From Gammaproteobacteria bacterium (GTDB lineage: Bacteria; Pseudomonadota; Gammaproteobacteria; GCA-001735895), in NCBI GenBank assembly GCA_024763185.1, contig JANTFY010000031.1, forward strand, positions 1 through 15,478: a stretch of 15,478 nt of DNA, read 5' to 3'. A model generated the notes under the pieces. The model was not told where the DNA came from, ran no database searches, and saw only the letters and a list, made by a program, of their open reading frames with translations. Both the position numbers and the translations under genes were made by a program. Each line of letters opens with the position of its first letter. The first letter of the stretch is position 1. Shown here piece after piece: positions 7,165 through 14,890 of this stretch.

Positions 7165-8125
7165 GACTGTGCTCCTCTTCGTTGGACTCACCCTCAAACA
7201 CCACCGGGGATTGAGGCTTGGTATTAACATGCAACTGGAAAATATCCGGGCGGGAATAATGCCCGGTTACATCCAGCGCCCTTTTTGCAATGGCGGCTTT
7301 TTGCAGATCGATATCGCACAATAGAATCCCTTCTTCTTCGCGCATGGGTCCCGCGACAATCTGTCCACCGGGAGTAATGACGACGGAATCACCCGGATTG
7401 ATCCACTCGTTTGCATCCGGGTACAGCTGGTCTTTTTCGGGGAAATCATCGGGAATATCACTACCCCGCATCAGGTTGCCGCAACCCACTACCCAGCAAC
7501 CGCCTTCGCGCGCGATATGCTGCAGGCTACTGATCCAGTCATCGCCACTGTCGTAGGTGGGCGCAATATACAGTTCGACACCCTGTCCATACAGTGCATA
7601 GCGTGCCAGCGGCATGTAGTTCTCCCAGCACAATAAAGTACCAATGCGCCCGACCGGGCTGTCCAACACTTTAAGCCCGGAGGCGTCACCAAAGCCCCAC
7701 ACCATTCTTTCCGGGTTGGTTGGCATCAGTTTGCGATGCCTGTTAAGCAAACTCCCATCCGGCCCTACGGTTACTACCGTGTTGTAAAGCGTGGCTCGAC
7801 CCAGTTGACCTTCTCTTTCCTCGATACCACAGACGATTGTGATCCGATGTTTTTTAGCCGCTGCATATAAAGGGGCCAGGTCTTCCGACTCCAGGTCCAC
7901 CGCGTTATTCAATAAACGTTCGTGCAGTTGTTCTGACAGGCCCCAGTCACCACCCGGTCTAAGACGCCAGACCCAGGCCGGGTAACCGGGTATAAAGGCC
8001 TCGGTAAACACCACCAACTCAGCCCCCTTTTCTGCAGCCTCTGCTACCTTTGTAACGGCCAATTCTATGGTTCTGGTTTTATCGAGAAAAATCGGCGCGG
8101 TTTGTACAATGGCTATAGATGTCAT
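7151..8125 (-). CDS. Nitrilase (C-N hydrolase, aliphatic/aromatic nitrilase type)
   Basis: A 324-residue cytoplasmic enzyme expected to hydrolyse a nitrile to a carboxylic acid and ammonia. The catalytic triad is visible: E42 in FTEAFIPGYP, K132 in HRKLMPT and C166 in CWENYMPLARYALY. The segments APTYDSGDDW (188-197) and DVTGHYSRPD (285-294) are characteristic of true nitrilases, including the plant NIT and bacterial aliphatic groups, rather than of amidases or carbamoylputrescine hydrolases. Length is normal for the family. AGAGGA at 8133-8138 sits 7 bp before the start. The gene follows the methyltransferase after 28 bp and overlaps the GFA-family gene. A cyanide hydratase or cyanide dihydratase activity cannot be excluded from sequence. 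The natural substrate is unknown. Confidence 0.93.
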   Translation of the reverse strand: MTSIAIVQTAPIFLDKTRTIELAVTKVAEAAEKGAELVVFTEAFIPGYPAWVWRLRPGGDWGLSEQLHERLLNNAVDLESEDLAPLYAAAKKHRITIVCGIEEREGQLGRATLYNTVVTVGPDGSLLNRHRKLMPTNPERMVWGFGDASGLKVLDSPVGRIGTLLCWENYMPLARYALYGQGVELYIAPTYDSGDDWISSLQHIAREGGCWVVGCGNLMRGSDIPDDFPEKDQLYPDANEWINPGDSVVITPGGQIVAGPMREEEGILLCDIDLQKAAIAKRALDVTGHYSRPDIFQLHVNTKPQSPVVFEGESNEEEHSHATK

Positions 8126-8153
8126 GACGTTATCCTCTTTATTTATTAATTAA

Positions 8154-9020
8154 TTATTTTGTGCCAACCGCTATCAGCATTTCGCAAGGGCCCTCGAAAT
8201 GCCCATTGTTTTCAAACTGCTCAAGGGACTCTTCGATTTCATTCCAGGCATCATCTTGTTCTCCATCGGAAAGCCCGGATAACATTTGATGCAGCGCACC
8301 AAAGGATTCCTGCTCAAACTGCAGGCATTCAGCCGCTGAAGAAACCCTGACAGGGGCATCAATCGTTTCCACCTTGATATCTTTAAATCCCGCATCGGCA
8401 AAGACTTTTTCCAGCTTACTCTTGGCTCCCAGACTGAAAGGTCCCGGTTGTCCCGGTAATGGCGCAGGCAAATTGGCACGGCGACGAATAATAGAAACCG
8501 GGATGGAAAAGAAAGGATTGGTTTCAGCCGTGGAGTACACCATGGCCGCCACTTTTCCCTCATTCTTCAGATGATGGCGCATACCGGCCAGGGCCTTTTG
8601 CTGATCCGGGAAATAAATCAGGCCAACACGCGATATCACGGCATCAAAGGGATCGGCATCGATATCTTCCAGGTTTTCACCATCAATAACCCGCGTCTGA
8701 ATATTATTCAAACCGGCCAGACTGGCTGACACGGCCGCATATTCGAGTATTTCGGGAGATAGATCAGTCGCCAGTAAATGGCCCGATTGGCCAATTCGCC
8801 TGGCGGCAGCAACCGATTGTTCACCGGCTCCCGCAGCCACGTCCAATACCCGGCTACCGGTGCCAATCTCGCACATATCGAGCATGGTTTCGGTGGCTGA
8901 CCCCAGCCATCTACTTAACAGTGGCCCCCAGCGGTGCCAGGCTTCGGCGGCCGTATTCCACTGTTGCAAGGTTGTCTGTTTGTATTTGACGGCATCGAAT
9001 TCAGGAGGATTGTTAGTCAT
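8154..9020 (-). CDS. Class I SAM-dependent methyltransferase
   Basis: A 288-residue cytoplasmic protein with the Rossmann SAM-binding core of the UbiE/Methyltransf_11 type. Motif I is VLDVAAGAGE (58-67), the acidic residue ending strand 2 is D86 in ATDLSPE, and a later motif reads DAVISRVGLIYFPD. The C-terminal third is family-specific and may shape the substrate pocket. There is no membrane segment. It is the first gene of the four-gene minus-strand operon, with AAAGGA (9028-9033) 7 bp before the start, and it faces the LysR-type gene. The acceptor is unknown; small molecules or metalloid species are all possible. The context suggests a substrate related to the nitrilase reaction (inference). 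Confidence 0.9.
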   Translation of the reverse strand: MTNNPPEFDAVKYKQTTLQQWNTAAEAWHRWGPLLSRWLGSATETMLDMCEIGTGSRVLDVAAGAGEQSVAAARRIGQSGHLLATDLSPEILEYAAVSASLAGLNNIQTRVIDGENLEDIDADPFDAVISRVGLIYFPDQQKALAGMRHHLKNEGKVAAMVYSTAETNPFFSIPVSIIRRRANLPAPLPGQPGPFSLGAKSKLEKVFADAGFKDIKVETIDAPVRVSSAAECLQFEQESFGALHQMLSGLSDGEQDDAWNEIEESLEQFENNGHFEGPCEMLIAVGTK

Positions 9021-9038
9021 CTCTGTGTCCTTTGTTGT

Positions 9039-9080
9039 TTAGGTAACACAAAGTTTATGCTGGTTATTTTTGCTTACAAT
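9039..9080 (-). promoter_or_regulatory. Possible promoter of the methyltransferase-nitrilase operon
   Basis: On the minus strand, TTGTAA (9074-9079, 4/6 to the -35 consensus) is followed after 16 bp by TAAACT (9052-9057, 4/6 to the -10 consensus). It lies between the divergent genes, about 30 bp before the methyltransferase start. An ATT-N9-AAT pattern at 9066-9080, compatible with the loose T-N11-A LysR box, overlaps the -35. This is hexamer matching only. Confidence 0.3.
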
Positions 9081-9101
9081 TCGCTAAAAAAAGAAACATA
9101 A

Positions 9102-9117
9102 TGTGCAAAAATGCACA
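9102..9117. promoter_or_regulatory. Candidate LysR-regulator operator (TGTGCA-N4-TGCACA)
   Basis: A perfect 6-bp inverted repeat with an AAAA spacer lies 14 bp before the LysR-type gene, in the only promoter region shared with the divergent operon. A possible -10 (CATAAT, 9097-9102) for the regulator touches its left edge. That position would suit autorepression, a common behaviour of LysR-type regulators. Binding is inferred. Confidence 0.5.
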
Positions 9118-9131
9118 GACAATTTTAAATA

Positions 9132-10007
9132 ATGAACTGGGATGACATCAGGCTCTTTCTGGCCGTGGCCAGAACCGGCTCGATCAGTGGTGGCGCCAAA
9201 CAGCTCGGTGTGCAGCATTCCACTGTTTCTCGTCGCATACGGCAGCTGGAAGAGAAAATCGGTGCGCGCCTGATCGAGCGTAAAAAAAGCGGTTATGAAC
9301 TGACACCGGCCGGTGAAAAAGTCAAGCAGGCCGCGTTGCGCATGGAAAGCGAAATCATCAGCGTGGACGACACCCTGCTCGGCAAGGACACCACCCTGGT
9401 CGGTCCACTGAAGGTAACCGCCATCAATAACATGGCCTCATCGATTTTGATGCCCATGTTTGCCGAATTCAGCAAACAACATCCCCAGGTCGATCTGCAT
9501 ATCATCGTATCCAATACCGACGCCAGCCTGGTGGAGCGCGAGGCTGACATCGCCATCCGCCTGACCAACTCACCCACGGATACCCTGATCGGCAAACAAA
9601 TGGTGACCGTTGCATCAACGATTTATGGAAGCCGGGATTACTTAAAACAACATAAAAAACAGGGCGGTGAGCCCAAATGGATCGGGGTGAATTGTTGTGG
9701 ATTCCATAAAGCCTGGACCAAACAGGCTTGCAAAGACCAAAGCTTTGATTTTTATAGCGATGACACCCTGCTGACACTGTCGGCCGTTCGCGAAGGACTG
9801 GGGTTGTCCTTCCTGCCCTGTTTCATGGGCGACAGCGATCCACAGCTGGAGCGCTACGCCGATCCCGATCCGGAACACAACCTGGGGCTGTGGATTTTGC
9901 TGCACCCGGACCTGAAACGAACCGCCCGGGTGCTGGCGTTTCGCGATCACATGGTTCAATCCATTCACCAACAGCGGCCATTATTTGAAGGTACATACTC
10001 TAATTGA
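9132..10007 (+). CDS. LysR-type transcriptional regulator
   Basis: A 291-residue DNA-binding regulator. The N-terminal winged helix-turn-helix (about 1-60) shows the usual pattern MNWDDIRLFLAVARTGSISG, then STVSRRIRQLEEKIGARL (36-53) and LTPAG. The rest (about 88-290) is the LysR substrate-binding domain that senses a small effector. Length is normal for the family. No good ribosome binding site precedes the ATG at 9132, but the HTH starts at residue 1 as is typical. Divergent orientation 111 bp from the methyltransferase gene is the classical layout for a LysR protein controlling its neighbour operon. The inducer is unknown; a nitrile or its product is a reasonable guess. Confidence 0.92.
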   Translation: MNWDDIRLFLAVARTGSISGGAKQLGVQHSTVSRRIRQLEEKIGARLIERKKSGYELTPAGEKVKQAALRMESEIISVDDTLLGKDTTLVGPLKVTAINNMASSILMPMFAEFSKQHPQVDLHIIVSNTDASLVEREADIAIRLTNSPTDTLIGKQMVTVASTIYGSRDYLKQHKKQGGEPKWIGVNCCGFHKAWTKQACKDQSFDFYSDDTLLTLSAVREGLGLSFLPCFMGDSDPQLERYADPDPEHNLGLWILLHPDLKRTARVLAFRDHMVQSIHQQRPLFEGTYSN

Positions 10008-10044
10008 CCATCCCGGGTCATCGGTTACCAGCCTGATTCTGGAC

Positions 10045-10072
10045 AAAAAAAAGCCTCTCAATTGAGAGGCTT
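10045..10072 (-). terminator. Strong intrinsic terminator of mrp, possibly bidirectional
   Basis: AAGCCTCTC and GAGAGGCTT form a perfect 9-bp stem around AATT (10051-10072). On the minus strand the stem is followed by a run of eight T (complement of A at 10045-10052), so it should terminate mrp transcription 24 bp after its stop codon. On the plus strand the tail is only TTCTA, so it is a weaker terminator for the LysR gene. Confidence 0.85.
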
Positions 10073-10095
10073 CTAAGTTCTTTAGCTTTTAAACA

Positions 10096-11184
10096 TCAGT
10101 TGTTCTGGATCACGATGCTTGGGAAAGCCGCCGAATGATCCCTGGCCTTGGTGGCGAGCTTGGCTGCGGTCTTGCGCGCGATTTCACGGTAGATTTCACT
10201 GACCTTGCTGTCGGGATGTGCGGCTACCGAGGGATTACCACTATCGGCCTGCTCACGAATGGAAATATCCAGTGGCAAGGCTCCGAGAAAATCCACACCG
10301 TATTCTTCAGCCATTTTGCTGCCACCCCCTTCACCGAAGATATGCTCGGCATGGCCGCATTCGCTACAAATATGAATGGACATGTTTTCCACGATACCCA
10401 GAACCGGCACCTCGACCTTTTCGAACATCTTGAGGCCTTTCTTGGCATCCAGCAGCGCAATATCCTGCGGCGTGGTGACGATCACCGCTCCTGAAACCGG
10501 AATCTTCTGCGCCAGGGTTAACTGGGTATCACCGGTTCCGGGTGGCAGATCGATCACCATGTAATCGACGTCTTTCCAATTGGTGTCGTTAAGCAACTGC
10601 TCCAGGGCCTGGGTCACCATCGGACCACGCCAGATCATGGGTGTGTCTTCTTCCACCAGGTAACCGATCGACATGGATTGAATACCGTGTCCGACCATTG
10701 GCTCCAGGCTTTTGCCATCTTCCGATTCGGGCTGGCCGGAACAGCCCAGCATGCGTGGCATACTCGGGCCGTAGATATCAGCGTCCAGGATACCAACGGT
10801 CGCGCCTTCGGCCTGTAATGCCAGGGCCAGGTTGACCGCAGTTGTGGATTTACCGACACCGCCCTTACCGGAGGCTACGGCAATAATATTCTTAATGCCT
10901 TCCTGAGGTTTCAAGTTCTGCTGCACCGCATGAGAAACGATCTTGCTGGACACGCTGACTTCAACAGAGCCGACACCATCCAGCGCGGAGACTTTTTCTG
11001 TCACCAGCTTTTTCATTTCATCAAAATAACCGGCTGCGGGATAACCCAGCACAATACCGATACTGACCTTGTCACCATCGATTTCAACGGTTTTCACCGA
11101 TTTTGTAGCGGCCAGATCTTTTTCAGTATTGGCATCAATGATCTCACCAACCGCCGCTTTAACTTGTTCTTGCGTAATAGACAT
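10096..11184 (-). CDS. mrp: Mrp/ApbC Fe-S cluster carrier ATPase
   Basis: A 362-residue cytoplasmic P-loop ATPase that binds and delivers Fe-S clusters to apo-proteins. An N-terminal MIP18/DUF59 domain occupies about 1-85. The ParA/MinD-type ATPase follows, with deviant Walker A GKGGVGKST at 106-114, DADIYGPSMPR (134-144) and IDLPPGTGD (211-219). The cluster-binding CxxC pair is C273/C276 in HICSECGH. All expected motifs are present and the length is normal. In E. coli mrp is likewise next to and divergent from metG, so this is a conserved neighbourhood. The ribosome binding site is weak (AGGG about 13 bp upstream). The strong terminator downstream suggests a single-gene unit. Confidence 0.96.
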   Translation of the reverse strand: MSITQEQVKAAVGEIIDANTEKDLAATKSVKTVEIDGDKVSIGIVLGYPAAGYFDEMKKLVTEKVSALDGVGSVEVSVSSKIVSHAVQQNLKPQEGIKNIIAVASGKGGVGKSTTAVNLALALQAEGATVGILDADIYGPSMPRMLGCSGQPESEDGKSLEPMVGHGIQSMSIGYLVEEDTPMIWRGPMVTQALEQLLNDTNWKDVDYMVIDLPPGTGDTQLTLAQKIPVSGAVIVTTPQDIALLDAKKGLKMFEKVEVPVLGIVENMSIHICSECGHAEHIFGEGGGSKMAEEYGVDFLGALPLDISIREQADSGNPSVAAHPDSKVSEIYREIARKTAAKLATKARDHSAAFPSIVIQNN

Positions 11185-11262
11185 AATAATAGTAACCCTG
11201 CAAACCGATCAAAATATAATAAGCGAGGCATTCTACATGAGCTTGCCGTGCTAATTAACCTT

Positions 11263-11280
11263 TAATTTCCGAGGAAATTA
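11263..11280. promoter_or_regulatory. Palindrome TAATTTCC-GA-GGAAATTA between mrp and metG
   Basis: A perfect inverted repeat with 8-bp arms and a 2-bp centre, located 78 bp before mrp and about 80 bp before metG. It is AT-rich and compact, as expected for the operator of a dimeric regulator. It has no T tract, so it is not a terminator. The binding protein is unknown, and I do not recognise it as a known Fe-S regulator site. Confidence 0.45.
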
Positions 11281-11289
11281 GTCAGGTAT

Positions 11290-11318
11290 TTGGTGATAAG
11301 CCGGCGCGGCCCTATACA
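11290..11318 (+). promoter_or_regulatory. Possible metG promoter
   Basis: TTGGTG (11290-11295) and TATACA (11313-11318) are separated by 17 bp and lie about 45 bp before the metG start. The matches are 3/6 and 4/6, so support is modest. The palindrome at 11263-11280 ends 9 bp upstream of the -35, a place where an activator or repressor could act. Confidence 0.35.
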
Positions 11319-11361
11319 GAACCCCATGCACAACATAAAATAGCGTGCTTTTACCCACTTG

Positions 11362-13407
11362 ATGAATCCAATGAGTTCAGAAACACGTAAAATCGTTGTT
11401 ACCAGTGCACTACCTTATGCCAACGGCCCAATCCATATTGGCCACATGGTTGAATACATACAGACGGACATATGGGTGCGCTTTCAGAAATTACAAGGCA
11501 ACGAATGCATCTATGTGTGCGCGGATGATGCACATGGCACGCCGATCATGTTGCGTGCCCAGGCCGAGGGCATCACCCCGGAAGAACTCATCAACCGTGT
11601 CAAGATCGAACATGAAACCGATTTTGCCGATTTTCACGTGGGTTTCGATAACTATCACAGCACGCATTCGGAAGAAAACCGGTACTTCTCCACCTATATC
11701 TACGAAAAAATCAAGGCCGCAGGACATATCGCCACCCGCACCATTTCGCAGTCTTACGACCCGAAGGCAGAAATGTTTCTGCCCGATCGTTTCATCAAGG
11801 GTGAGTGCCCGAATTGTGGTGCGGCCGACCAGTACGGCGATAACTGCGAGGTTTGTGGTGCCACCTATGACCCCACCGAGCTGAAAAATCCTCGCTCCGT
11901 CGTTACCGGTGAAACCCCTATCGAAAAGGATTCTGAACAATACTTTTTCAAGCTGGGCGATTATGCCGACATGCTGAAAGAGTGGACCCGTGCCGGTCAT
12001 ATCCAGAAGGAGATTGCCAACAAGATGGACGAATGGCTGGAAGAAGGCCTGCGTGACTGGGATATCTCTCGTAATGCGCCTTACTGGGGTTTTGAGATTC
12101 CGGATGCGCCCGGCAAGTATTTCTATGTGTGGATGGATGCCCCCATCGGTTACCTGGCAAGCTTTAAAAACTGGTGTTCTAAAACCGGTCATAATTTTGA
12201 TGACTACTGGGCCAAAGACAGCAAGGCCGAGCTGTATCATTTTATCGGCAAGGACATCGCTCGTTTCCACACCCTGTTTTTTCCCGCCATGTTGCACGGC
12301 GCCGGTTTTCGCAAACCCACCGCTGTCTACTGCCACGGATTTCTAACCGTGGACGGGCAAAAAATGTCCAAGTCACGTGGCACCTTTATCAAGGCACGCA
12401 CCTTTTTGCAGCACCTCAATCCTGAATACTTGCGTTATTACTTTGCCGCCAAGCTGGGTGCCGGTGTGGAAGATATCGACCTGAACCTGGAAGATTTCAG
12501 CGCGCGCGTTAATTCTGACCTGGTCGGCAAGGTGGTTAACATCGCCAGTCGTTGCGCCGGATTTATTAAAAAGAAGTTCGATGGCAAATTGAGTTCCAGC
12601 CTGAGCAGCCATGATGAGCTCAATCAAAAATTCATCACTGCATCGCAATCCATCGCCAACGATTATGAAAAACGTGAGTTCAGCAAGGCGATGCGCGAAA
12701 TCATGGCGCTTGCCGACCTGACCAACGAATATATCGATGAGCAGGAACCGTGGGTACGCATTAAAGATGAATCCCTGCAACAGGATGTTCAGGATACCTG
12801 TACCGTGGGTATCAACTGTTTTCGCCAGCTGATCATTCTGCTCAAGCCGGTTTTGCCGGCACTGGCTAAACAGGCGGAAACCTTCCTCAATGTTAACGAC
12901 CTGCAATGGGCCGACCTGCCCAATAATCTGCTGGACCATGAGATCAACAAGTTCAAACCGCTGATGACGCGGGTAGAAAAGGATAAAATTGACGCCATGA
13001 TCGAGGCCAGTAAAGAAGCCTTGAAAGAAGAACCCAAGGTTACCCAACAGGCCGCAGACCCGACTATTGAAGCGATAGCCGATGAAATCAGCTTTGAAGA
13101 TTTTGCCAAACTGGATTTGCGCATCGCCCGCATTGTGGAAGCCAAAGCGGTGGAAAAAGCCGACAAGTTATTGCAACTGACGCTGGATATCGGCAACCAA
13201 CAACGCAACGTGTTCGCCGGTATCAAGTCCGCTTATTCTCCGCAAGACCTGGAAGGCAAGCTCACCGTCATGGTCGCCAACCTGGCACCGCGTAAGATGC
13301 GTTTCGGATTATCCGAGGGCATGGTGCTGGCAGCGGGACCGGGAGGCAAGGAGCTGTTTATACTGAACCCGGATGAGGGCGCCAAGCCTGGCATGAGGGT
13401 TAAATAA
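11362..13407 (+). CDS. metG: Methionyl-tRNA synthetase
   Basis: A 681-residue class I aminoacyl-tRNA synthetase that charges tRNA-Met in the cytoplasm. The signature motif is a literal HIGH (25-28) and the second is KMSKS (334-338). The connective-peptide zinc knuckle has four cysteines (149, 152, 162, 165; CPNC...CEVC), as in the E. coli type. An anticodon-binding helical domain follows, and a C-terminal EMAP-II/Trbp111-like tRNA-binding domain (about 575-681, DFAKLDLRIARI...) that supports dimerisation in MetG proteins. Length matches the family. Start choice is uncertain: ATG at 11362 or 11371, or TTG at 11359; none has a clear ribosome binding site. The one at 11371 aligns best with the E. 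coli N terminus. Confidence 0.97.
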   Translation: MNPMSSETRKIVVTSALPYANGPIHIGHMVEYIQTDIWVRFQKLQGNECIYVCADDAHGTPIMLRAQAEGITPEELINRVKIEHETDFADFHVGFDNYHSTHSEENRYFSTYIYEKIKAAGHIATRTISQSYDPKAEMFLPDRFIKGECPNCGAADQYGDNCEVCGATYDPTELKNPRSVVTGETPIEKDSEQYFFKLGDYADMLKEWTRAGHIQKEIANKMDEWLEEGLRDWDISRNAPYWGFEIPDAPGKYFYVWMDAPIGYLASFKNWCSKTGHNFDDYWAKDSKAELYHFIGKDIARFHTLFFPAMLHGAGFRKPTAVYCHGFLTVDGQKMSKSRGTFIKARTFLQHLNPEYLRYYFAAKLGAGVEDIDLNLEDFSARVNSDLVGKVVNIASRCAGFIKKKFDGKLSSSLSSHDELNQKFITASQSIANDYEKREFSKAMREIMALADLTNEYIDEQEPWVRIKDESLQQDVQDTCTVGINCFRQLIILLKPVLPALAKQAETFLNVNDLQWADLPNNLLDHEINKFKPLMTRVEKDKIDAMIEASKEALKEEPKVTQQAADPTIEAIADEISFEDFAKLDLRIARIVEAKAVEKADKLLQLTLDIGNQQRNVFAGIKSAYSPQDLEGKLTVMVANLAPRKMRFGLSEGMVLAAGPGGKELFILNPDEGAKPGMRVK

Positions 13408-13498
13408 AAAACCGTGCAGTAAAAAACTGGCCAAAAGATTGCCAGAAATTCGTCAATCCCGTGCAGGCTGGCATGACACAACCCAGAGGTTTTTGAAT

Positions 13499-13774
13499 AT
13501 GAAAAACATTTTAGACAACTACCTGAACCAGGAAATTGGTATCAATATCGAGCGACCGTTACGAATTGACTCCACCACCTTAATCGGGGTCAGTGAAAAC
13601 TACTTCACCGTGGTAGATGAAAACAAGGGATATAAACATCATTTTTCTTACCACAGTGTCGTACAGATTATTGAACACCACGAGGGAATCGATGTAGGCG
13701 GTTTGTTTGAGCACAAGAAACATTTCAACCTGGTGATCAAGGTCGGGCATATTCCAGAATTCACCCCGATATAA
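13499..13774 (+). CDS. Small hypothetical protein, possible Sm/SH3-like fold
   Basis: A 91-residue protein that I do not recognise as a named family. It has no signal peptide or membrane span. The composition is rich in beta-forming residues and histidine, and the central part looks like alternating strands (about 15-60). The segment YKHHFSYHSVV (44-54) resembles the Sm2 motif of Hfq (YKHAISTVV), and it follows a strand-like stretch as in Hfq. This is a short match and only a hint. The ATG at 13499 is chosen because AGAGG (13485-13489) precedes it by 9 bp. It lies 91 bp after metG with no strong terminator between, so it might be read through from metG. Confidence 0.75.
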   Translation: MKNILDNYLNQEIGINIERPLRIDSTTLIGVSENYFTVVDENKGYKHHFSYHSVVQIIEHHEGIDVGGLFEHKKHFNLVIKVGHIPEFTPI

Positions 13775-13833
13775 TCATTCGACCCGGTGAGCTGCGGTAT
13801 AAAACTCGCTTAATCTGAAATATCAATCCGACT

Positions 13834-13849
13834 ATTGAAAAATTTCAAT
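13834..13849. promoter_or_regulatory. Palindrome ATTGAAA-AA-TTTCAAT upstream of the TehA-type gene
   Basis: Perfect 7-bp arms with a 2-bp centre, 54 bp before the transporter start. It could be an operator for a dimeric regulator. A weak promoter candidate (TTGATG 13855-13860, TATAAC 13880-13885, 19-bp spacing) lies just downstream. No regulator gene is adjacent. Confidence 0.4.
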
Positions 13850-13903
13850 GCATGTTGATGGCTTTGCTAATAGCATCGCTATAACAGAATTTGGAGATTA
13901 AGC

Positions 13904-14863
13904 ATGAAACAACCTAACCGACTTCAGCATATGCCGATTTCGTTTTTTGCCATGGTCATGGGGCTCGCCGGACTGACCATTGCCTGGGAAAAAGCGACAG
14001 ATATTTATCATTTTACCCCGTCCATCTACAGTACCCTACTGGTGCAGTCGGTGATTACCTTCGTCATATTGGCGGGCCTTTACCTCTACAAAAGCCTGAA
14101 CTTTCGCCAGAACGTGCTGAGCGAGTGGGCCAACCCGGTTAAAATCAACTTTGTTCCTGCGATCTCGATCAGCCTGTTACTGTTTGCGGTGGCATTCCTT
14201 CCGATCTCTGAGACGACCAGTCGGTTTCTATGGGCCATCGGCACCATTTTGCATTTGATCATCACACTGCACGTGGTGAATTCCTGGTTGCACCATGAAA
14301 AATTTGAAATTCATCACATGAACCCGGCCTGGTTTATTCCGGCTGTGGGCAACGTGATTATCCCTATTGCCGGCGTACCCCTGGGTTATATGGAATTGTC
14401 CTGGTTCTTTTTCAGTATTGGCATCGTATTCTGGCTGGTTTTGATGGTGATCGTTTTCAACCGTATTTTCTTCCATCAGCCTCTGCCGGAAAAGCTGTTG
14501 CCCACACTGTTCATCCTTATCGCACCACCAGCTGTCGGCTTCCTGTCTTACCTGAAACTGACCGGTGAGTTGGATACCTTTGCCCAGGTACTTTACAACT
14601 TTTCATTATTCATCACCCTGTTGCTGATCAGCCAGTTACCGCGTTTTGCCCGTTTGCCGTTTTACCTGTCCTGGTGGGCCTATTCTTTCCCGCTGGCTGC
14701 GATGAGTATCGCCAGCATGGCGATGGCACATATCAGCGGCATAGCCTTTTACGGGTATATTGGGCTGGCCCTGCTATTCACACTGACAGCTTTGGTCGCT
14801 CTGCTGTTCATCAAAACCCTGAAAGCCGTGCAAAAAGGTATGGTGTGTACACCCGAACATTAA
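13904..14863 (+). CDS. TDT/SLAC1-family (TehA-like) membrane channel or transporter
   Basis: A 319-residue inner-membrane protein made almost entirely of hydrophobic helices, about ten in number as expected for the TehA/SLAC1/Mae1 family. It opens with PISFFAMVMGLAGLTIAW (11-28), typical of these proteins. It keeps a phenylalanine at F262 in SFPLAAM, corresponding to the pore-gating Phe of TehA and SLAC1. Family members conduct anions or carry C4-dicarboxylates, sulfite or tellurite-related compounds; which applies here is unknown. A good ribosome binding site (GGAG, 13893-13896) lies 7 bp before the ATG. The NifX-domain gene follows 27 bp later on the same strand, suggesting a two-gene operon. 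Confidence 0.9.
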   Translation: MKQPNRLQHMPISFFAMVMGLAGLTIAWEKATDIYHFTPSIYSTLLVQSVITFVILAGLYLYKSLNFRQNVLSEWANPVKINFVPAISISLLLFAVAFLPISETTSRFLWAIGTILHLIITLHVVNSWLHHEKFEIHHMNPAWFIPAVGNVIIPIAGVPLGYMELSWFFFSIGIVFWLVLMVIVFNRIFFHQPLPEKLLPTLFILIAPPAVGFLSYLKLTGELDTFAQVLYNFSLFITLLLISQLPRFARLPFYLSWWAYSFPLAAMSIASMAMAHISGIAFYGYIGLALLFTLTALVALLFIKTLKAVQKGMVCTPEH

Positions 14864-14890
14864 TCATAAATACTGTCAGAAAACCTGAAT

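Noticed and set aside
7165..7230. Longer N terminus for the GFA-family protein
   Set aside because: GAGGAG lies directly before the ATG at 7164, and the added residues have no family similarity.
11491..12336. 281-codon open frame on the minus strand inside metG
   Set aside because: It lies wholly within a well-supported metG, shows no recognisable motif, and has the composition expected of an antisense frame.
12373..13047. 224-codon minus-strand open frame inside metG
   Set aside because: Antisense shadow of the metG coding sequence with no ribosome binding site or domain.
13427..13445. Terminator for metG formed by CTGGC and GCCAG
   Set aside because: The stem is only 5 bp with a 9-base loop and no T run follows.
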